64,000 nt of DNA from Alopecurus myosuroides (Eukaryota; Streptophyta; Magnoliopsida; Poales; Poaceae), in NCBI GenBank assembly GCA_028641055.1, contig CM054062.1, forward strand, positions 186,743,958 through 186,807,957. Direction: 5' to 3'. Below are positions 22,301 through 33,458 of the stretch, in pieces. Below the pieces are notes generated by a model that had not been told where the DNA came from, did not search any database, and saw only the letters and a program-made list of their open reading frames with translations. The position numbers and the translations under genes are program-made. Numbering within the stretch: position 1 is the stretch's first letter; every line of letters begins with the position of its first letter.

Positions 22301-24599
22301 TGGTGTGTCTCTTCTGGTTTCTCTACCCGCGGTCGGGCCGCGGGGTCAGTTTGGTCAGCAGCCCCTGTTGCTGGCTGCTCTTGGCTCTCCTCCTGCCGCT
22401 CAAGGACGGCCTGGTCGTGCTGCTCGGAGTCTTGTTCTATGTTCTCCCCGGCTGTGGCAGTTGGGGGAGAAAGCGGTCTCTCGTCGTGAGCAGCGTCCTG
22501 CGCGGGACCGCTGCTCCTGCTCGGCGTCGTGGGCATCACTGTACATGTACTGGAACTCGTCCTCGGCTTCTCCTTTCACAGGAGAGGGCGAGCGCACCCT
22601 GTCCCGTGCAGTGTCCTCGTCCTCCTCAGAGAGATCGATGAGCGCATCTACGTCGATGGCGGATCTCTTCTTGGATTTGGACTTAGTGGGCGCGGCAGCA
22701 GCGTTAGCATCCAAAGGGGCGCTGAAAAGAAGAGAGAATTCAGAAAAGAAAGAAGGACAGAAGAAACCGAGAAGCAATAACAAGGAACTCAGAAAAAGCA
22801 GCAACAGCGATGCGCAACTCGGGAGAAAGTCACTTACCCTGCACGGGAAGGCGGTAGTCGTCTCCCCTGTTTAACCTTCTTCACGGCCTGCTTGGGCTTC
22901 TTGCTGGGGGGCTCTTGAGCACCGCTACCCGCCCTCTTGCGAGTAGCGGGAGCAGCAACCGCGGGCGGATCGACGGTAAGGGCGTCCTCACCCTCGTCCT
23001 CGCCCTCCTCCTCAGCACCAGCGTCAGCATCAGTATCGTCTGTAAAGTTGAGAAGAAGAAAACAGTTAGGAAACAGGAGGAAAGTGGGTTGCGCTACTCG
23101 CGACCGAAAGAGGTGAACTCAATCACCTTCGTCGTCGTCTTCGGACCAGTCCCGAATGGACGTGTCGACGTGGTGCTTACCCGGCTGGACGGCATGAGGG
23201 ATGCAGAGGCTATCCGCGGTGTCGAAGGAGACCTCGTCGTCCTCCTTTCGGTCCTCTTCCCAGTTAGCCTCGAAGAGCTCCTGGCTTTCCGCGATCTGGC
23301 GAGCAAGGATCTAGAAAATAGGCAAGCACCACAAATCAGTCGAGTAGCATAACGGCATCATACGTAGCAGGGCGTGCAAGCATAAAGCACACAAAGCCTA
23401 AACAAAACTGCTAAGTGTGCTACTCGGCAGGGCGTGCAAACACAAAGCACATGAAGCCTAGGCAAAAATGCTGAGTGCGCTACTCGGCAGGGCGTGCAAA
23501 CACAAAGCACATGAAGCCTAAGGAATGCTAGGTGTGCTACTCGGCACGGCGTGCAAACACAAAGCACACGAAGCCTAAGGAACACTGCTAAATGACCTAC
23601 TCGGCGCAGAGTGGAGATACTAGGCACAGCAAGCTGAGAAGGCTATCTACTCGGGAACAATACACAGGAAACAAGAAGAAAGATACTAACCCGCTGGATT
23701 GGCTTCGTGCGGCTGTAAGGCACGAAGCCGTACTGCCAGCTGTCCCTGAGCCCGGTGCTCATGATGGAGCGCGCCCAGACGGCCACGTCCGCGTTGCTGA
23801 GCTCGAACGTGGTCGTCCGAGTGCAATCTCGGTGGCCGCCCATGTAGCACATGAGGTGAGCGCGACGCTGCAGCGGGAGCACCCGCCTGGAGATCCAGCA
23901 GGCGATGGGGTCGTCGCTCTTGAGCCCCTCCTCGATCATCTCGGCAAGGCGCTCGTCCATCTGCTTGATGTCGGACTTCATCGGCGGCTTGGCCCTCCAG
24001 TTCTGCCCGGTGGGAGCTGTGTTGGCCCACCTGGGCAGATTGATTTGATCCACCACGGCAGCTCCCTTCTCGACAGGGAAGTTCTTCATGTAGAGGAACG
24101 ATCTCTGCCACTTGCGGACAGAATCCAAACCTTTGATCCGCGGGTGGTTGGTCCCGCCGCGCTGCACCATCATGGCGCTGCCAGTCTCCGTCATCCCGCG
24201 GCTGCTCTCCGCGCCATCCTTCCTGGCCTTGCTTTGCTTCCGAAAGAAGAAGTACCGGGACCAGGTCGTCGGGGTGGGCCGTACGCCCAGGAATGCCTCG
24301 CATACCACGGCATGGTATGAGAGAATGACGATGGAGTTTGGCGGGAGGTGGTGAGGCTGGAGGCCGTAGTTGTTGAGGAAAGCGCGGAACAAATCTGAGA
24401 CCGGGAGCCCGAATCCTCGCGCGAAGTGCGCGAGGAAGACGACGTGCTCGCCCTCCTGCGGAGTGGGGACGAGCTTGCCGCCAGGATGCCGGCAGCGAAC
24501 ACCGGGAGGAACCCACCGGGTGTTCACCAGCCATTGGCAATCCTCGGCGGTGACCTCAGACCCGGCCCAGCCGGCGCGGGCATCGTCGTCACGAGCCAT
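19360..24599 (-). CDS. Antisense gene of the Tat element: 8 exons, about 1,400 codons, one frameshift
   Basis: Exons, read on the minus strand: 24599-23691, 23310-23127, 23039-22838, 22721-21373, 21192-21036, 20954-20871, 20792-20412, 20306-19360. All seven introns have GT and AG ends (donors such as GTAAGT, GTGAGT; pyrimidine-rich acceptors) and the exon phases join. Exon 1 (start MARDDDARAGW) encodes the domain known as 'putative gypsy type transposon' (Transposase_28): WVPPGVRC, HFARGFGLPVSDLFRAFL, GLQPHHLPPNSIVILSY. Exons 3-4 are acidic and Lys-rich, nuclear-signal-like; exons 5-7 are coiled-coil-like; exon 8 has a globular part (ELKKWRASGARAGAD) and an acidic, then Ala/Thr-rich tail. A one-base shift lies in exon 4 between about 22490 and 22535; total exon length (4,213 nt) is one over a multiple of three. 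Function is unknown. Confidence 0.82.
23360..23600 (-). repeat. 60-bp tandem repeat in intron 1 of the antisense gene
   Basis: Four units of GGCGTGCAAACACAAAGCAC plus flank, spaced 60, 60 and 57 bp, lie wholly in intron 1 (23690-23311). The period is a multiple of three, so the minus strand stays open across them (repeated VLCVCTPCRVAH), but I take this as a by-product. Confidence 0.9.
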
Positions 24600-24760
24600 C
24601 ACGGTGGAGGAGGAGTTTGGTGAGGAATCGAAGGAATCGGGTGGAGAAGCTCGCGGCGGCGCGATGAGATGCGCGGAGGCAAGGTGCTCTGCGGCGGCGG
24701 AGAAACGAGGAGGCGAGGGGAAAGTGAAAGCAGAAGAGGAAGAAGGAGTTACCGAGGGGG

Positions 24761-24768
24761 TATTTATA
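24761..24768 (-). promoter_or_regulatory. TATA box of the antisense gene (copy 1)
   Basis: On the minus strand GGTATAAATACC lies about 160 bp upstream of the ATG at 24599. The same sequence stands at the same relative place in copy A (37368-37375). Confidence 0.78.
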
Positions 24769-25028
24769 CCGCCCCTCGAGTTGCCGTTACGAGTTGAGGT
24801 AGTGGGATCGATCGTGGCAGAGATCGTGCGGCGTGGGCCGTGTGGACCGGTTAGAAATGCACACAGCACGGAACGCGCGCGTAACGGCCACAATTAATCC
24901 CACGACGAGATCGTGGGTAATCACTGCCTTTGATGGGACGTAACGGGCTGGTGGGCCCACTCCGTGAAAACTGGGCGCATGGCCTGTCAGTTCCCGGGCA
25001 CCGAGGCGTCGGGGTCGTGTCCGCGTGA

Positions 25029-25034
25029 CACGTG
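25029..25034. promoter_or_regulatory. G-box (CACGTG) upstream of the antisense gene
   Basis: GACACGTGCC lies about 260 bp upstream of the antisense TATA box. CACGTG is a known bZIP/bHLH binding core in plants. Its use here is inference. Confidence 0.4.
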
Positions 25035-25275
25035 CCCAGTTGCAGTGCGGCAAGCCGGATTGTGCTATGCCACGCAGAGATTTCGATTCGAGATTTCACC
25101 AAGTCCTTTTACTCGGCAACAGAGAAGAGAAGTGGCTCTATTCGGAAGAAGCTTGAGACAAAATCAAGGGCTACTCGGAGGTTTTACTCGGTATCACAAG
25201 GTTCAAGGGCAAGACTGTCAAAGTTGGTTTTTAAGCTGGCAGGGCCCAGTGAACGAGTTCGCAGGACTCTACCAG

Positions 25276-25288
25276 CTTCGGGGACTGC
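25276..25288 (+). promoter_or_regulatory. Polypurine tract (copy 1)
   Basis: CTTCGGGGACTGC directly precedes the 3' LTR start TGTCGGGG, the site of plus-strand priming. Confidence 0.85.
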
Positions 25289-26153
25289 TGTCGGGGGGGT
25301 TACTCCCGAGTAGGGTAAAGGCAAGTGCTAAAGGCAAGATCAGAAGGGATGTTTGGCCGAGTAGCCGGCTACCCGGTACTCGCTACCCGGTCTACTGCTA
25401 CCCGGTCCTACACCTAGATGGCCAGAAGGACGAATAAAGAGAGTTATGTTCCTCCGAATAGAAGAGTTGGTCCGAGTAGAAATGGCGGGATCCTACTCGG
25501 GCCAGAAGTCAAAGGAGCCGTTCTGACACAGAATCCCGCGTATCCCGGGTCCGTACTTTGGCACTGTTCACGGCACTATTCATCTGAGGACGGCGTGCCT
25601 GACAGCGACAGTGTGGCAGCAGGGCGTCGCAGGATAGGGGGGACCTACTCTGTGTTCGTGGCAGTGATAACAGAATGGTTACTTGGTTTTGCCCAACGAC
25701 TTTCCGCACCAGACAAACTTAGAAGCCAAAGTTGTCAGCGGGAACTCGGAAGAAGGACGGTGTGCACACAATGTCGACATCTGTTTGTATTTGGCTGTAT
25801 CCGGCTGGGCACCGAGTATATAAGGTGCCCCGCCCCCTCCTGCGCGAGGGATCACACACTGGGTTCAGATTCTTGACCTAGCTCATCACGTAGAGAGAAG
25901 AGTGGCTACTCGGTAGCAAGAACAATTGTACTGTGGCTACTCGGTGAGACACCAATATACAGAGAGAAAGGCAGGAGTAGGGGTTTTACCTCCTCACGAG
26001 GGCCCTGAACCTGGGTAGATCGTGTTGTTTGCAGTGCTTGTTTCCTACTTCACGCGGCTACTCGTCGCGTGATCCCTCCCCGAGCGCCTCCAGCGTCCAT
26101 CGTCCCCACATCTTTAGCCATCCTATGGCATCTGCCGTGACACCACCACGACA
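25289..26153 (+). repeat. 3' LTR of copy 1
   Basis: Matches 10821-11670 except about eleven substitutions, one extra G in the starting G run, and a 15-16-bp insertion (TACTCGCTACCCGGTC) near 25378, a duplication of adjacent sequence. Confidence 0.95.
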
Positions 26154-26158
26154 CCCAT
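26154..26158. repeat. Target-site duplication CCCAT (right)
   Basis: Pairs with 10816-10820. Confidence 0.96.
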
Positions 26159-28136
26159 TGTGAAGGACACAACTGGTATATAAGGCCATCCCTCTTTCTC
26201 TTTTGTTTACACAATTATGCTTTGACTGATAAATCAGGGGCAAAAACAGTGAAGAGAATTTGTATGCATTAATTTGGGGCTGGGCACCCTGCTACCAGCT
26301 CTTCTATAATTTGGATAAGTGGATGAAGCCACTAGTCCAGGGTATGAAATCCAATCAACAAGTGAGATAAAGATTCTGTATTTACGTCCTCATGAGCAAA
26401 AACAGGAACATAAAGCAGGAGTAATTTTGAAGGTTTTAAAGGTAACACATGAGCAATTTACTTTGGAATGGCAGTTAAATACCACATGTAGGTAGGTATG
26501 GTGGACACAATGGGAAAAACTTTGGTTTAAGGGAGTTTGGATGCATGAGTAGAGCTCATACTCAGTATAGGTGGAGGCTAGCAAAAGAGTGGGAGCGACA
26601 AATCAAGAGAGCATAAGAGCCATAATCATGCATAGCGACATAAGCATCATTATTTAAACATAAGCAGTATCACAAGTTCAAAAACTAAGTGGTCATGGAG
26701 GCTATTCGTGACTGTTTTGTAGTCATAAACATGGTGTGAGCATGCGCCATGTCAACCAAATAAAACATTCAAAAGAGAATACCATATATTGATGCTTTAC
26801 TATGACAAGAACAACTCAAGAATCTTTCAATACATATTAAACACTCTCAGCTATTTGAGGCTAATCATGCTACTAAATAACCACAAGGCTTTAAAACTAA
26901 AATAACATTTAGGATGGCATGAAAAAGTCCTAGCCACATTCTATACAAGCTTCTACTAGTACTGTTATAAATTCTACTTCAAGCAGCAGTTTTTTGTTTC
27001 TCCCAACAAGCACCATACAAAACATGACTTAACAAAAATACTCTTTATGATACAGCAAGAAAACATGAGAGTAATCAAACAATAATAGTAAAACTAACAA
27101 CTCTAGCAAAAGATGCATACAAAACAGGAGCTGAATAAATGCAGCAGTCAAACGGAGACTAAGAATACAACGTATTCTCAAGAAAAAGCGGAGCGTGTCA
27201 CTCTCCAATAAAATAATTCTGGGGTCCAACCAAGCTTATTATGAAAGTAAAAACAAACTGAAAGAAAAATAAAAAGCAAACTTAAAACAAAAATAAAAGA
27301 CGCTCCAAGTAAAGCACATAAGATGCGACCGAATAAAAATATAGTTTCACTAGAAGTGACCTGATAATTTGTTGATGAAGGGGATGCCTTGGGCATCCCC
27401 AAGCTTAGACGCTTGAGTCTTCTTGGAATTTTCTTGTATGTACCACCGGGGAATCCCCAAGCTTAGGCTTTTCACTCTTCTTGATCACTTCATATCATCC
27501 TCTTCTCTTGACCTTTGAAAACTTCCTTCACATCAAAATTCTCACAATCTTGATTAGCAACGTTAGTGCAATCAAAATAATAAATCCACACGGTTCAGTT
27601 TCAACACAATTCTAACACTCAAAAACACATTAGCTACTGTCACAACTTTTTTCAAAACTCTTTTTCTCAAAAGAACACCAAAATAAAGAGATTAAGATGC
27701 AAATGCGATAAATGGCAGAAATCTGTCAAAAACAGAACAACAGGTAAAGATCGATTTTTTTAAAAATCTTCTGTTGCTCAAATCAAAAAGTGGTCTGCTA
27801 AGAAAAGTTGAGTATATAACTAAGGATCGAGGACAAAAAGGTCAGGTCATTTTGAGTTTTCTGTGATTTTTAACGGAATTTACAGTGGACAACAGAAATC
27901 TGTTTCCTGCGCAGAAATCCGAAATATAGGCTCAACTTTCCACTAGTGGCTTTACTTGGCTCAACAAAAACTCAAAATAAAAGATACAGAGGGGTTTCTA
28001 AGGAAATATAAAACACCCAGGTGCAAGCACACCAGAGAAAACAAAGGAAAACTGAAACAAAATAGCAAAATAAAACGGGTTGTCGCCCGGTAGCGCTTTT
28101 CTTTAACGCCTTTCAGCTAGGCATAGAAAAATCAAC
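26159..28136 (-). other. Internal non-coding region of the Athila-like element
   Basis: About 2 kb of A/T-rich DNA with no convincing protein frame. It carries two extra copies of the polypurine motif (rc of CATCCCCAAGCTTAG at 27393-27408 and AATCCCCAAGCTTAG at 27452-27466). The part from about 27890 onward matches the truncated element at 32609. Confidence 0.7.
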
Positions 28137-28541
28137 TCAAGTATTTTCAAGTGAAGCATTCAAATCAATATTGGGAAATTCTTTAATAATGAATTGAATT
28201 TTATCTAAGTGGGTTTCAGAGGATCCTCTCTTATTACTTTTAGTCTTATTATTTTCATCAAATAAATTCTCAGGAACAATCCAATCAAAATTCTTTTCTT
28301 GGGCTTCGTGTAGAGCTACTAATTTAAAAACGATTGGTATTTTATCGTTGTTTTCTTTATTAGATTCAGTTTTTTCGAGAGCACAAAAAATGTCTACACA
28401 TGAGCCAAGCATATTAAAACGATCAAAAACTTTTCTAGCTTCTCTAGCAACATCCCTAAATTCTTTAAGCATAGTTTCTAAGATGAAATTTCTTTTCTCA
28501 ACATCTTCAATGTTATTCAAGTTGAGGAACATATGTTGCAT
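28137..28541 (-). pseudogene. gag fragment of the Athila-like element
   Basis: An open minus-strand frame of 134 codons (e.g. NFILETMLKEFRDVAREARK, FDWIVPENLF). The position just inside the 5' LTR and primer site suggests an N-terminal gag remnant; frames upstream towards the primer site (to 28949) are shifted. No gag core, protease or pol follows. Confidence 0.6.
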
Positions 28542-28939
28542 TATGGGATGGAGGTTGACAAATCTAGCTTCTAGAATGTGAACTAAAGAAGTTGCAGCAA
28601 ACTCTTAATTGGGATCAAGTTCTACTATGGATTTTTCCTCAAAGTTGTCATGCTTACTAACATGATCAAAGAATTCTTTAACAGTTTCCTTTCCAAGTAT
28701 ATAACCACTTCCTATTGGCAAATCTTTCAAGGTAAACTTAGGAAACAACTTGATGAGCAATAATAATGTAGAGACAAAAAAAAAATAACAACTATGAAGT
28801 AAACTAATTTTTTGTGTTTTCAATATAGAGAAATAAACTATTTTTGTGTGTGTTTTTGATATAGAGAAATAAAAACAAGACAAAAAACAAAATAAAGAGA
28901 TTGAGAGTGAGAGACTCCTCTTGCTAGAAGACTTCCTAC

Positions 28940-28957
28940 TCCCCGGCAACAGCGCCA
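28940..28957 (-). promoter_or_regulatory. Primer binding site, tRNA-Asp type
   Basis: On the minus strand TGGCGCTGTTGCCGGGGA, one base off the complement of the plant tRNA-Asp 3' end, about 10 bp inside the 5' LTR. Confidence 0.85.
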
Positions 28958-28967
28958 GAAAAATCCT

Positions 28968-30545
28968 TTATGCACTTTGTTGGGAACCCCAAGAGGAGGG
29001 TGTGATGAGCACAGCGGTAGGAGTTTTCCCCTTAGTTAAGAACCAGGGTTATCAATCCAGTAGGAGAAAGAGAATCTTTGGAAGGTTGATGTCAGTGACG
29101 GTGGTGCTGGCGCTTCACCGGTGTCAGCAACAACGCGTAACCTGCACACAACAAATCAAAATACTTTGCCCCAACGGTACAGTGAGGTTGTCAATCTCAC
29201 CGGTCTTGCTGAAAACAAAGATTAGACGTATAGTGTGGAAAAACAGTGTATGCTTGCAGAAAGTAAAGAGAGCAGGAAATTGTTGTGGTTTGTTTAACAG
29301 TGTGGAAAATGGACCGGGGTTCGTAGTTTCACTAGTGGTGTCTCTCCATAAAAGATAGCATGATGGGTGAACAAATTACATCTGGGCAATTGACAAATAG
29401 AGGTTGCACCATAGTGCACAATATGACATGAAGATCACTATGCTATTTAGTGTGGACAATACAACAAGATACATAGACCGACATCCATCTGCATCTATGA
29501 CTAATAATCCACCCTCAGATTATCATCCGAACCCCCTCAGGTATTAAGTTGCAAGCAACAGATAATTGGATTAAACAAAGTGTGTAATGTAAGCAATGAT
29601 TATGCACGCGGGCACTCTCATCGTTGTTTTCTCCCTAATGGCAACAACACATCCTCCCCCTTCACATTTTTGCCACTCGAGCAAGGCAACAAGGAGGCAT
29701 GAACCCACTATCAAGCATAAATACTCCCTCTTGGAGTCACTAACAATTACTTGGCCAGAATAACCAATAGCAACGGAGAGCATGCAAAATCACAAATAAC
29801 ATATGCAAATAAAGACTATAATCAACTTGGCATAAGGTCAATATTGATCGGATCCCAGCAAACACAGCACAAAGAATTACATAAGATCAATCTCGATCAT
29901 GATAGGCAGCTCACGAGATCTAAACATGGAGGCATATGAGGAGAAGACAACCATCTAGCTACAACGACGAACCCGTAGTCCAAGGATGAACTACTCACGC
30001 ATCACTCAGGAGGCAGGCATGGTGATGAAGAAGTCGCCGGTGATGATCCCCTCTCCGGCAGGGTGCCGGAAACTGCTTCAGAACCCCCTTGATCTGGGGT
30101 TGACGGTGACGGCGGCTGCGGAACTTTTTCGGGGATTTTGATCAGGTGTTTAGGGTTTTCCATCCGGGGGCTTAAATAGGCGAAAGGGCGAAGGCGGTGG
30201 CGCTCCAGGGGGCCCACACCCCTAGCTGGCGCGGCCAGGGGCGCGCCACCCTATGGTGTAGCCCCCCTGCTTCCCCTCTTCGGTTCCTCTTCGGTCTTCT
30301 GGATGCTTCTGGGGAAAATAGAACTTCCGGGCTTCGAATTTTCCAATTCCGAGAAGATTTCGAGAACAACTTTTCTGAAACTAAAACAAAACAGTAGAAA
30401 ACAGGGAACTGACTCTATGGCATCTTGTTAATAGGTTAGTCCGAAAAACGTATAAAAATGCTATAAATAAGGGAGAAACCATGTAGCAATTGTCATAATA
30501 TGATCATGGAGCATCAGAAATTAGGGATACTTTTATGACGTATCA
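28968..30545 (-). repeat. 5' LTR of the Athila-like host element
   Basis: Matches 8599-10060. The inner end reads TTATGC instead of TGATGC (one substitution). A TATA-like CTATTTAAG on the minus strand near 30170-30180 is the probable promoter. Confidence 0.92.
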
Positions 30546-30550
30546 ATACC
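30546..30550. repeat. Target-site duplication ATACC (right)
   Basis: Pairs with 8594-8598. Confidence 0.93.
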
Positions 30551-30825
30551 ATAGCCGGAAAATCAGGCACCCATTTTTCAAACAAGGTGACTTAGTGTTA
30601 AGAAGGGTGCAGGAAAGAAAGCACAAGTTAGCCCCAGTTTGGGAGGGACCTTTTTTCATTAGCAAAGCTATGAAAAATAGGTCATACTACCTTGTAGATA
30701 TTCAGGATGATGAAGATGACCCAAAAAATTCAAACCATGACAAACAGACCCTAGAGCATCCAACAGTTACGTACTTTCTATACTTAGTCCAATTCTATGT
30801 TAACATTAATGAGATCATGAAATAA
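30551..30825 (+). pseudogene. Copy A integrase C-terminus (resumes after the insertion)
   Basis: Continues the frame broken at 8593: HSRKIRHPFFKQGDLVLRRV, then LAPVWEGPFFISKAMKNRSY, the same end as KVNPRVFREGDMVLRLV and LSPPWEGPFIVSKAL in copy 3. It ends at a stop at 30823-30825, beyond the usual end, so the tail is altered. Confidence 0.88.
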
Positions 30826-31333
30826 AGTTTGTCAGAAAAGCATAAAAAATATTTTCTGTCTTTCACCATTTAAGCATGTTCCGTCTTTTCTATTTACCAA
30901 TGATACTTCAATTTGCTTCAATGTTAACCCGATTTTTTCCTGCGTGTTCGGAGTTAAGAAAACTAAGGACGAAAAAGGTTACAGAACACCAGATTATGCC
31001 TGCGTGCCTGGATTTCATACTTTTAGCTCCTCATTTTCTTAAGTATTATCTGATTGTTTTTCTGCTGGGTCGCTGGATTAGTAAGTTAAAGTGTCAAAGT
31101 GTGACTCATGATTCCGAGTTTAGACTGATTGGTTTCTTAACCCGGTTGCTCGGCATGAAGATTTCATACTTTCGGAATCACTCAAACACTAAGAAAGGTT
31201 AAAGCATACAAACCAGAGAACTTAAAAGAAAAGGAGACAAAATTAACTTGCAAAGGATAATTTCAAATGCAGAAGCATAGATTGTCCAGACAAAATAGGC
31301 AGTTAGAATGCATTACATATGATTATTACAATG
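30826..31333. other. Spacer between copy A pol and its antisense gene
   Basis: A/T-rich, no gene seen. It corresponds in position to 18688-19359 of copy 1. Confidence 0.6.
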
Positions 31334-32615
31334 TTAAAACAAGTAATGCATTCTTCCGCCTTTGGGCATCCGCAGGGCATGGATATAGACGACATCGACA
31401 AATTCCTCGTTGTCATCGTCTTCGTCGCTATCACTCGGATTCTCCAGAGTTGAAGGAATTTCTTCCTCCGGGTAGAATGTGGTGTTTGAAACCATCCGAG
31501 CGGTCTTGGAGGCATATCCCTTGACAAAGTCGAAGATCTCCGTCCTTTGGGCTTCAGAGTACCCTTGGGGAATGTCGGTTGAAACACGCCATATCTTGGC
31601 GATGGGGTAATGCATCTTCATGAGCCCTAGGTCCATGCGCACTCCACCGCGGGCGACAGACTTCATCCAGGACTCCCTTTGGGAGATTACTTTGGCGAAA
31701 GCCGCCGGAAGCTGCCCAATGTCGGAGTATTCGTCTTTCTTGACTGGAAGGCACTTGCTGACAGGTTTCCGTTCGGCTTTCTTCATATCCTCGATGAAAA
31801 CTCCGAAAGCACGGATGTGATCGATCCGAGAAGAAGAATCGCCTTCTACTATAAAATACCAAAAGGCGGATATCAGAAAACGCTCAGAACAAAAGAACAA
31901 TATTTGAAACTGAGTGAAAAACTTGTAAATCTAAAAAACTTACCAAGGATGTGTTTGTTGATCTTGGCAACCTCTTCAAGACTGAGGTGAAGAGCATCCT
32001 CTAGATCCCTAATTGTGGCGCTGTCCTTTTCACCCCGAGCCTTGAGCTGGGACTCGGAAAGCTACAGAGCTTTCCGGCTTTCATCCAACTCCTTTTGGAT
32101 CTTCACACTGATCTTGTGAACCTCCAAATTTTCTAAGCGGAGCTTATGAGCATTGTTGGCATCCGCATCAGCTTGCCTAGCTTCATCAAGTAAGGCTGAA
32201 AAGAAGGAAAATAGCATCGCAAGATAAAAAAGCAAACAAGGAATCGATAAGTATGCTTACAAGCATTCTCCTTGAATTGCTTGTGAAGTTCAGACTCTCG
32301 GATTCTTTCTCTTCAGTGATCTGAAGTAGGTATTTCACCTCCTTATTCTTCACATTGAGTTTGTCGAGAACCTCCATGTTGATGCTTTTGGCAGTTTTCT
32401 AAAAGCATACGGAAACAAAAGTTAGTTAAAACCAAAAGATGAAAATTAAATCCTAAAAGGTGTTAATACGAAAAGAATGATTTCGTGTTAATACTTGGGG
32501 GCTGGAATTATACCTGGCTCATCTTTTGAAGCCCAGAAAACATCTCGGTGAACCCCTTGCCATACTCAGAGAAGGAGATCCCCATATGATGAATGTCATC
32601 ATACGGTGGACAGTA
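31334..32615 (-). pseudogene. Copy A antisense gene, 3' exons
   Basis: Minus-strand exons are recognisable: about 32610-32517 (HHMGISFSEYGKGFTEMF, donor GTATAAT), about 32390-32265 (INMEVLDKLNVKNKEVKYLL, one-base shift near its end), about 32195-31952 (coiled coil, ARQADADANNAHKLRLENLE, with a TAG inside; donor GTAAGT), and a last exon from about 31850 to 31334 (LPAAFAKVISQRESWMKSV, then an acidic SDSDEDDDNEEF). Layout and coiled-coil/acidic composition parallel exons 5-8 of the copy 1 gene, but the sequence is strongly diverged. Confidence 0.72.
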
Positions 32616-32841
32616 GAAATCTGTTTCCTGCGCAGAAATCCAAAACCAACTCCAACTTTCGCTAGAAAATTTACTTGGCACAACTAATACATGAAAATAA
32701 ATATACAAAGGAGTTCATAAAAAATATAAAACCCCTTGACTCACATAAAACAGAGAAAAATAAACCAAAAATAAAACCATGGCTTATCTCCCAAGAAGTG
32801 CTTTTCTTTAACGCCTTTTAGCTAGGCCCAAAAAAGTGGAA

Positions 32842-33398
32842 TCAAGTATTTTCAGGTGAAGAAGCATCCAAATTGTTATTGGTTCGAATAATAAAATAAA
32901 AAGGCAACTTCATTCTCTTTCTAGGAAAGTGTTCCATACCTTTCTTCAGTGGGAACTGATATTTAATATTCCCCCCTTTCATATCAATAACAACACCAAC
33001 AGTTCTAAGAAAATGTCTTCTCAAAACAATTGGACAAGAAGCATTGCATTCAATATTTATAACAACAAAATCAACACGGACAAGGTTATTATTAACCATA
33101 ATAAGAACATCACCAACTCTCCCCATAGGTTTCTTTCTAACATTATCAATAAGACGAATATCTAAATAACAGTGCTCCAAAGGTGGCAAATCAAGAATAC
33201 CATAAAGTTTTTAGGCATAACAGAGATACTAGCACCAAGATCACATAGAGCATTAAAATCAAAATCATTCAATTTCATTTTAAATATGGGTTCGCAACCA
33301 TCATCTAACTTCCTAAGGACAGAGGCTTCACACCTTATTCCATCCTCTCTAATTTGCATGAGAGCATTTGTAATATGTTTTGTGAAAGCCATATTCAT
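32842..33398 (-). pseudogene. Athila-like protease remnant
   Basis: Two frames join: the first (33398-33162) carries FNALCDLGASISVMPKN, with the D-L-G-A-S active site seen in Athila-type proteases, and the second (33189-32842) carries HCYLDIRLIDNVRKKPMGRV and ASCPIVLRRHFLRTVGVVID. A shift near 33180 separates them. No RT follows. Confidence 0.83.
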
Positions 33399-33458
33399 AG
33401 TACTAGCACTAGGACAACTAGCAAGATTTTGTTAGAACTTAATCATTTCAGTTATGTT

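Larger units (their letters stand above)
10821..26153 (+). mobile_element. Copy 1: complete Tat-lineage Ty3/gypsy element, 15.3 kb
   Basis: LTRs at 10821-11670 and 25289-26153 flank a primer site, gag, protease, RT, degenerate RNase H, archaeal-type RNase H, integrase, a spacer and a large antisense gene ending near the 3' LTR. The perfect duplication CCCAT and LTRs that differ at about eleven positions plus one 15-16-bp insertion indicate a fairly young insertion. The second RNase H and the antisense gene are Tat-lineage hallmarks. Gag-pol has three private stops, a shared amber codon, a frameshift and a 24-nt deletion, so this copy is not autonomous. Confidence 0.96.
8599..30545 (-). mobile_element. 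Athila-like non-autonomous LTR element hosting copy 1
   Basis: Two LTRs (8599-10060 and 28968-30545), a tRNA-Asp-type primer site on the minus strand and a polypurine tract beside the left LTR show minus orientation. The target-site duplication is ATACC. Without the 15.3-kb copy 1 nested in it, the internal part is about 3.6 kb and holds only a small gag fragment and no pol, so it needed another element's enzymes to move. Its internal sequence near 27890-28140 matches the truncated element at 32609-32860, so both are one family. Confidence 0.92.

Noticed and set aside
23360..23600. Repeat array looking like CRISPR
   Set aside because: The units are contiguous and similar throughout, with no unique spacers; plant DNA.
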